From: Clostridia bacterium
GTDB taxonomy: Bacteria > Bacillota > Clostridia > TANB77 > CAG-508
Length of the DNA stretch: 5,067 nucleotides
Reading direction: 5' to 3'
Assembly (NCBI GenBank): GCA_900754085.1
Contig: CAAEBO010000055.1
Location: 1-5,067 of the forward strand
Part shown: positions 1 to 5,067 of the stretch, one piece after another
Layout of the letters: the number at the start of each line of letters is the position of its first letter
Numbering within the stretch: the stretch's first letter is position 1
Notes under the pieces: generated by a model
The model's database searches: none
What the model was told of the DNA's origin: nothing
Seen by the model: only the letters and a program-made list of their open reading frames with translations
Made by a program: the position numbers and the translations under genes

Positions 1-1
1 A

Positions 2-109
2 GAAAAAATATTAGATAAAATAATTTTTATTAATTATGTTAAAGATGTAAAAATAGTTTACGAAAAAATATTAAAAGTAATTGGAGAAAAGCAAAAAGAT
101 AATAATTAG
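2..109 (+). CDS. 3' end of an unrecognised upstream gene (5' truncated)
   Basis: An open frame runs from the window edge for 35 codons to a TAG stop at 107-109. The visible tail is rich in Lys, Ile and Val (for example the stretch YEKILKVIGEKQKDNN at the C-terminus) and looks like the end of a soluble, partly helical protein. No catalytic motif is visible and I do not recognise the family. It does not look like the ends of IspG, RseP or ProS, which often precede polC in Clostridia. The stop codon overlaps the AGGAG ribosome binding site of polC, which suggests one operon and possible translational coupling. The frame could be open by chance over so short a stretch, but the stop-to-RBS fit favours a real gene. 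Confidence 0.55.
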   Translation, partial: EKILDKIIFINYVKDVKIVYEKILKVIGEKQKDNN

Positions 110-112
110 GAG
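108..112 (+). promoter_or_regulatory. Ribosome binding site of polC, deciding a TTG start
   Basis: AGGAG lies 8 bases before the TTG at 121. No in-frame ATG with a comparable site occurs nearby: the first in-frame ATG is far inside the N-terminal domain. TTG is therefore the best start. The site overlaps the stop codon of the upstream gene. Confidence 0.8.
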
Positions 113-120
113 ATACTAAA

Positions 121-3100
121 TTGGACAACTTAAAAAAGATAAAAGATATATTTAGTGACTATAAAAACAATTCACAAGTACAAGATTGTTATATTTGCAA
201 AATAGAAATAAATAAAAAATTAAATAAATTAACTATAATATTAAAAACAGAGCAATTTGTTCAAATAAAAGATATGTGGGATTTTGAAAAGTATTTAACA
301 GAGCGCTTTAAAATAAGAGATATAGAAATGATATTTACTTATAACGAAAATACAAAAATTCCAGAGGTAAAAGATGAATGGAAAAATATTATATGTTATA
401 TGGCACATAAACATCCTTTAATGAAGCCAATATTGCTTATGAAAAGTACTATAGAAGTAGAAAATAATAATATAAATGTAAAAATGCATATAAAAGGAGC
501 AGATTTTTTAAAAAGTAGAAAAACAGATAAACAAGTAGAAATAACAATAAAGAATTTACTAGGAAAAGAATATAAAGTAAATTTAGAAGAGCAAATTAGT
601 AAAGAAGAATTAAAAAGGCAAGAAGAAAATAATAGGTTATTAGAAGAAAAATTAATTAGAGATAGAATAGAAGAAATGAAAAGATATGAAGAAGAATCTA
701 AAAACAAGGTGCAAGAACCACCAGAATATTATGTTCCATTGCCTTCAGATAGTGACATTCCACAGGAAGAATTAGGAGAAATTCCACCTATAAGCGAAAT
801 GCCAGAAAACAATAATTTAGACTACATTATAGGTAAACCTTCTAAAGCTAAAGAAAACTATGTAAAAATAAAAGATATAAATGCAAATTCTGGAAAAGTA
901 ACAATAGAAGGAAGAATTGCAGAGTTAGATTCTAGGGATACAAAATCTGGTAAAAAAATAATAATAATGGATGTATATGATGGTACAGGAATAATGACCT
1001 GTAAATCTTTTTCTACAATGGAAGAAGCAGATGGAATTTTAGAAAAGCTAAATAAAATAAAAGCTGTAAAAATTATTGGAAAAGCAGGTTTAGACACATA
1101 TGCAGGTGATGTTAATATAATTGCAAATTCTGTAATAGAAACAGATGCAGAAGTTCCAGAATTGCCAGAAGAAGATAATAGTTCTCCTTTAATTATGGGA
1201 ACTACAATGACTATTAATGAGCCACTTGTACAAATTAAGAACTTAGGTGTTGATGACAAAAAAGTTTCTTTGCAAGGAGAAGTAATAAATACAGAAGATA
1301 GAGAATTAAAATCTGGAAGAGTATTGTATAGTTTCGATTTATACGATGGAACAAGTACATTAACTTGTAAAGCGTTTTTAGACAAGAAAAACGCAAAGAA
1401 AATTATGGGAAGAGTAAAAAATGCTAAAGCAATAAAAATAGCTGGAACAGCACAAATGGACTCCTTTTCACACGAGCTTACTGTAATGGCGTATACTATT
1501 TTAGAAATAGAACCACCTAAAAAAGAAGTTAGAATGGATAATGCAGAAGAAAAAAGAGTAGAGCTTCATATGCATACTAAAATGAGTCAAATGGATGGTA
1601 TGACATCTGCAAAAGATTTAATAAAACGAGCAATGAAATGGGGAATGAAATCTATAGCAATAACAGACCATGGTGTTGTACAAGCCTTTCCAGAAGCACA
1701 TAAATTATTAGGATTTGATAATCATGACATAAAAATAATTTATGGTGTAGAAGCATATTTAGCACCAGACAAAGTTTCACCAGTATCTTTTTCTAAAGGA
1801 CAAAGTATAGACACAACATATTGTGTATTAGACTTAGAAACTACAGGTTTTTCATTTAGAACAGAAAAGATAACAGAAGTTGGAATAATGAAAGTTAAAA
1901 ATGGAGAAGTTATAGACGAGTTTTCTTGTTTTGTAAATCCAGAAAAGCCTATACCACAAAGAGTAGTAGAAGTTACAAATATTACAGATGATATGGTAAA
2001 AGATGCAGAAACAATAGATAAAGTTATGCCAAAAATATTAGAATTTGTTGGTGATTCTGTACTAGTTGCACATAATGCAGACTTTGATATAGGTTTCTTA
2101 AAATATAATGCGAAAAATTTAGGACTAAGTTTAGAAAATACATATTTAGATACACTAAGATTAGCTAAAGATTTATTTCCAGACTATAAGAAATATAAAT
2201 TGGGAAAAATTGCAGAAAATTTAGGAATAAAAGTAGAAGTAGCACATAGAGCTTTAGATGATGTAGACACAACTGTAAAAGTATTAAATGTAATGCTTAA
2301 AATGTTAAAAGACAAAGGTGTAGAAACATTAGATGATATTACAAAAAAAGTTGCAGGAGATGCAGATTTTAAAAAATTACCAACATATCATGCAATAATT
2401 CTTGCTACAAATTATGTAGGTTTAAAGAATTTATATAAATTAGTTTCTATATCACATTTAGATTATTTTTACAAAAAGCCAAGAATACTAAAATCTATGT
2501 ATAAAAAATATTCAGAAGGTTTAATATTAGGAAGTGCTTGTGAAGCAGGAGAGCTATACCAAGCAATAGAAATGGGAAAAAGTGACGAAGAAATAGAAGA
2601 TATTGCAAAAGACTATGATTATTTAGAAATTCAACCATTAGGAAATAACGAATTCTTAGTAAGAAATGGTACTGTACCAGATAAAGAAGGTTTAATAAAT
2701 ATAAATAAAAAAATTGTTGAAGTTGGTGAAAGACTAAATAAATTAGTAGTTGCAACTTGTGATGTTCATTTTATGGACCCTTCAGACGAAATTTATAGAA
2801 GAATGTTACAAGCAGGCCAAGGATATGATGATGCAGATGAGCAAGCACCATTATATTTAAGAACAACAGAAGAAATGCTTAAAGAATTTGACTATTTAGG
2901 AGAAGAAAAAGCATATGAAGTTGTTGTAACTAATACAAATAAAGTTTCAGATATGTGTGACAGGATAAGCCCAATATCACCAGAAAAATGTCCACCACAT
3001 ATACCGGGTTGCGAAACTACTATTAAGGAAATAGCCTATTCAAAAGCACACGAATTATATGGTGATCCACTTCCAGATATAGTTGAAGAAAGATTAGATA

Positions 3101-4876
3101 AAGAATTAACATCAATTATAAAAAATGGTTTCTCGGTTATGTATATAATTGCACAAAAGCTAGTTTGGAAGTCAAATGAAGATGGTTATATAGTAGGATC
3201 TAGAGGTTCTGTAGGTTCATCTTTTGCAGCAAACATGACAGGTATTACAGAGGTTAACTCTCTTCCTGCTCACTACAGATGTCCAAATTGTAAATATTCA
3301 GATTTTACAGACTATGGTTATAAAAATGGTTTTGACTTACCAGATAAAGATTGTCCAAAGTGTGGAACTAAATTACTAAAAGATGGGATGGATATTCCTT
3401 TCGAAACATTCCTTGGTTTTAATGGTGATAAAGAACCAGATATAGACTTAAACTTTTCTGGTGAATATCAAGCAAAAGCGCATAAATATACAGAAGTAAT
3501 ATTTGGAAAAGGGACTACCTTTAAAGCTGGAACTGTTGGTACTGTAGCAGATAAAACAGCATTTGGATATGTAAAAAAATATTATGAAGAAAGAAATATT
3601 CCAGTTGCAAATGCAGAAGTTGCAAGAATATCACAAGGTTGTACAGGAATAAAAAGAACAACAGGACAACACCCAGGAGGAATTATAGTTGTGCCAAAGG
3701 GTAGAGAAATATACGAATTTACACCTGTTCAACACCCAGCAGATGACCCTAATTCCGATATTATAACAACACATTTTGATTATCACTCTATAGACCAAAA
3801 CTTGCTGAAACTAGATATACTTGGTCATGATGATCCTACAATGATAAGAATGTTATTTGATATAACAGGAGTAGATCCAACTAAAGTACCTTTAGATGAT
3901 AAAGAAACAATGTCAATATTTAGGTCTACAGAAGCTCTTGGTGTAACACCGGAGCAAATACATTCAGAAGTAGGTAGTTATGGAATTCCAGAGTTTGGAA
4001 CTAAATTTGTTAGACGGAATGTTAGTAGATACAAAACCTACAACGTTTGACGAATTAATACGTATTTCTGGACTTTCACATGGTACAGATGTGTGGCTTG
4101 GAAATGCGCAAAGCTTAATAGAACAAGGAACTGTTACTCTTACAGAAGCAATATGCTGTCGTGATGATATAATGATATATTTAATAAAACAAGGTTTACC
4201 ACCAAACCCAGCATTTAAAATAATGGAAACAGTTCGTAAGGGAAAAGCTTTAAAAGACCCAGCAAAATGGGCAGAATATGTTGCTTTAATGAAAGAACAT
4301 AATGTACCAGATTGGTATATAAAATCTTGTGAAAAGATAAAATATATGTTCCCTAAAGCCCATGCTGCAGCATATGTAACAAATGCGTTTAGAATAGCGT
4401 GGTTTAAAGTACATAGGCCACAAGCATATTACACAGCATATTTTACAATTAGAGCAGATGAATTTGACAGTGACATAATGTGCCATGGAAAAGAAAAAGT
4501 ATTGAATAAAATGAAAGAAATAGATTTAGCAGGAAATAATGCAACAACAAAAGATAAAAATATGTATGCAATATTAGAGCTAGTTTTAGAAATGTATGAA
4601 AGAGGAATAAATTTCTTACCAATGGATTTATACAAATCACATAGTACGAAATTTATAGCAGAAGAAGATGGAATAAGACCACCACTAAATAGTATACCGG
4701 GTTTAGGAACAGTAGCAGCGGAAGGAATATGCAAAGCCAAAGAAGATGGCGAATTTATGTGTATAGACGACTTAAGAATGAGAGCGAAAGTAGGAAGCTC
4801 TGTAGTAGAACTATTAAGAACAGCAGGATGTTTGAAAGGGATGCCAGAAAGCAACCAAATGAGTTTATTTGCATAA
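121..4876 (+). CDS. polC: DNA polymerase III alpha subunit, PolC type, interrupted by a +1 frameshift at about 4015-4019
   Basis: This is the replicative DNA polymerase of low-GC gram-positives, which copies chromosomal DNA with the beta clamp and proofreads with its own exonuclease. Reading through the break gives about 1584 residues; usual PolC is about 1430-1450. Order of domains: N-terminal domain (1 to about 165); charged helix and acidic/proline-rich linker (about 165-234); two OB-fold modules (about 235-341 and 357-464); PHP domain with HMHT (483-486), TDHG (515-518), E544, H779 and DVH (881-883); a DEDDh exonuclease inserted in PHP (about 565-735) with D571/E573, D656, H709 and D714; the palm with GSRGSVGSS (1026-1034), a four-Cys zinc finger (C1054, C1057, C1078, C1081), catalytic D1107/D1109 (PDIDLNFSG) and D1232 (KLDILG); then fingers. 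All key residues are present. The first frame reads 1309 codons and stops at TGA 4048-4050, ten codons after the wrong-frame reading begins; conserved sequence resumes in the +1 frame to TAA at 4874. The start is TTG with a good AGGAG. Identity is very sure; whether full-length protein is made is open. Confidence 0.96.
823..1512 (+). repeat. Tandem duplication of the OB-fold module within polC
   Basis: Two modules, at about 823-1143 (residues 235-341) and 1189-1512 (residues 357-464), line up with a constant offset of about 122 residues. Shared positions include IIG/IMG followed ten residues later by V-x-IK, then VTIEGRI versus VSLQGEV, D/E-R-x-x-KSG, DVYDGT versus DLYDGT, TCKSF versus TCKAF, and KAVKIIGKA versus KAIKIAGTA. 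Each is preceded by an acidic, proline-containing linker. The second copy, with its ELKSGR, resembles the single OB domain of ordinary PolC more closely as I recall it, so the first looks like the extra one. OB folds in alpha subunits bind single-stranded DNA or protein partners. At DNA level the copies have diverged clearly, so the duplication is not recent. Confidence 0.85.
4012..4021 (+). other. Frameshift site in polC (AGA CGG A ATG)
   Basis: Frame one reads FGTKFVR up to AGA at 4012-4014 and then CGG AAT GTT; the +1 frame reads ATG TTA GTA GAT from 4019. Dropping A4018 (or a G) gives FVR-R-MLVDTKP; dropping C4015 gives FVR-G-MLVDTKP. Both fit the family pattern FVRxML as I recall it, so the extra base cannot be placed exactly. 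The longest homopolymer here is two bases. CGG at 4015-4017 is the only in-frame CGG in the whole gene. No prfB-like Shine-Dalgarno spur or stop codon sits at the shift point. Confidence 0.9.
4019..4876 (+). CDS. polC: 3' part of polC, in the +1 frame (fingers end, beta-binding region, C-terminal tail)
   Basis: This part continues PolC from MLVDTKPTTFDELIRISGLS onward (reconstructed residues 1300-1584), including the family signature SGLSHGTDVWLGNAQ (from about 1316), the KAHAAAYVTNAFRIAWFKVH block that is strongly conserved in PolC, a helix-hairpin-helix-like SIPGLGTVAAEGI (from about 1524), and a C-terminal QMSLF (1579-1583) that fits the beta-clamp-binding motif QxxLF. The frame stays open upstream to an ATG at 3980, but the residues before 4019 do not match PolC, whereas the other frame does, so the true junction is at 4015-4019. 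No Shine-Dalgarno sequence with sensible spacing precedes 3980 or 4019. It is therefore most likely a continuation of the upstream frame rather than a separately started gene. A product ending at 4050 would lack these parts and should not be a working polymerase. Confidence 0.9.
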   Translation: MLVDTKPTTFDELIRISGLSHGTDVWLGNAQSLIEQGTVTLTEAICCRDDIMIYLIKQGLPPNPAFKIMETVRKGKALKDPAKWAEYVALMKEHNVPDWYIKSCEKIKYMFPKAHAAAYVTNAFRIAWFKVHRPQAYYTAYFTIRADEFDSDIMCHGKEKVLNKMKEIDLAGNNATTKDKNMYAILELVLEMYERGINFLPMDLYKSHSTKFIAEEDGIRPPLNSIPGLGTVAAEGICKAKEDGEFMCIDDLRMRAKVGSSVVELLRTAGCLKGMPESNQMSLFA

Positions 4877-4895
4877 TGGTGAATAGTGAACGATA

Positions 4896-4947
4896 AGGGA
4901 CGTTCTTAAATGTTCATAAGAAAAAAGAAACATTTAAGGATGTTCCT
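4896..4947 (+). repeat. Long imperfect palindrome (19-bp stem, 14-base loop) in the gap after polC
   Basis: Positions 4896-4914 pair with 4929-4947 without interruption; 16 pairs are Watson-Crick and three (4899/4944, 4902/4941, 4904/4939) are G-U on the + strand transcript. The A-rich loop is 4915-4928. The arms read AGGGACGTTCTTAAATGTT and its near complement. No T-run follows, so this is not a standard intrinsic terminator. Just upstream are two 7-base near-copies, GTGAATA GTGAACG (4879-4892). Arms beginning GGGACGTTC resemble dispersed REP-like palindromes that I recall from clostridial genomes, so a dispersed intergenic element is my best guess. The hairpin could also protect the 3' end of polC mRNA or affect expression of the next gene. 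Confidence 0.75.
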
Positions 4948-4960
4948 GAATATTAATAAT

Positions 4961-4965
4961 AGGAG
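4961..4965 (+). promoter_or_regulatory. Ribosome binding site of the downstream membrane protein gene
   Basis: AGGAG lies 6 bases before the ATG at 4972, supporting that start. I see no convincing promoter between polC and this gene; an AT-rich stretch (TATTAAT, 4951-4957) could be a -10 box but has no clear -35 partner. Confidence 0.8.
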
Positions 4966-4971
4966 AAATAT

Positions 4972-5067
4972 ATGTTAGATTACAAATTATTATTAGAAGC
5001 AATTTTTACCCCTAAAAATATTATAATATATTTATTAGTTATAAATTTATTAGCTTTTTTAGGAATG
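4972..5067 (+). CDS. 5' end of a small membrane protein, probably DUF1294 family (3' truncated)
   Basis: Thirty-two codons are visible from an ATG with a good AGGAG to the window edge. After a short N-terminus (MLDYKLLLEAIFTPKN), residues 17-32 form a hydrophobic segment, IIIYLLVINLLAFLGM, which is the start of a transmembrane helix. The pattern Y-L-x-x-IN-x-x-AF-x-x-M is what I recall at the N-terminus of DUF1294 proteins, small integral membrane proteins of unknown function, where it is usually followed by a DK-x-x-A motif that lies outside this window. The family call is thus tentative, while the call of a membrane protein start is firm. It lies on the same strand as polC, 95 bases away, with the palindrome between. 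Confidence 0.6.
   Translation, partial: MLDYKLLLEAIFTPKNIIIYLLVINLLAFLGM

Noticed and set aside
396..1385. Antisense open frames (396-707 and 858-1385)
   Set aside because: They lie opposite strongly conserved or AT-rich polC codons, have low-complexity Ser/Phe/Ile compositions typical of reverse-strand shadows, and lack plausible ribosome binding sites.
1795..2340. Foreign exonuclease insertion inside the PHP domain
   Set aside because: The DEDDh exonuclease inserted in PHP is the defining architecture of PolC, not an anomaly.
2495..2755. Antisense open frame within the polC PHP region
   Set aside because: It is Leu/Phe/Tyr-rich from complementing Lys/Glu/Asn codons, with no recognisable domain.
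3160..3440. Insertion or intein near the four-Cys segment of polC
   Set aside because: The four-Cys zinc-binding segment between the GSRGS motif and the catalytic PDIDLNFSG is a normal part of PolC.
3980..4050. A genuinely split PolC, with the C-terminal part started separately at ATG 3980 or 4019
   Set aside because: No well-spaced Shine-Dalgarno precedes either ATG, residues from 3980 to 4018 in that frame are not PolC-like, and the cut falls within the fingers region rather than between domains.
4286..4854. Three overlapping antisense frames opposite the polC 3' part
   Set aside because: They are mutually overlapping shadows of conserved PolC sequence with no start signals.
4896..4960. 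Intrinsic transcription terminator of polC
   Set aside because: The stem is AT-rich in its upper half and is followed by GAATATTAATAAT rather than a T-run on either the + strand or, read in reverse, in a convincing form.

Overview
The window is AT-rich DNA (roughly 30% GC by eye). Arginine codons are dominated by AGA, TAA/TAG/TGA all act as ordinary stops, and genes have AGGAG-type ribosome binding sites. Together with a PolC-type replicative polymerase, this points to a low-GC Firmicute, most likely a member of the Clostridia. The species cannot be told from this sequence.

Layout: (1) Positions 2-109 hold the last 35 codons of an unrecognised upstream gene. (2) Positions 121-4876, almost the whole window, hold polC, the gram-positive DNA polymerase III alpha subunit with built-in 3'-5' exonuclease. 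(3) Positions 4877-4971 are a 95-base gap containing a long imperfect palindrome. (4) From 4972 to the window end lie the first 32 codons of a small membrane protein resembling the DUF1294 family. All genes are on the + strand. The upstream stop codon overlaps the polC ribosome binding site, so those two genes are probably co-transcribed.

Two things stand out in polC. First, the reading frame breaks once, at about 4015-4019. Conserved PolC sequence runs without damage up to the break in one frame and resumes at once in the +1 frame, so a single extra base separates residues 1-1299 from the last 285 residues. The break coincides with the only in-frame CGG codon of the gene and is not at a homopolymer. 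It may be an assembly error, a real mutation, or a +1 frameshift made by the ribosome. Second, the reconstructed protein is about 1584 residues, roughly 150 longer than the usual PolC, and the excess is explained by a tandem second copy of the OB-fold module ahead of the PHP domain.

No RNA genes, CRISPR array, transposase gene or complete mobile element are visible.
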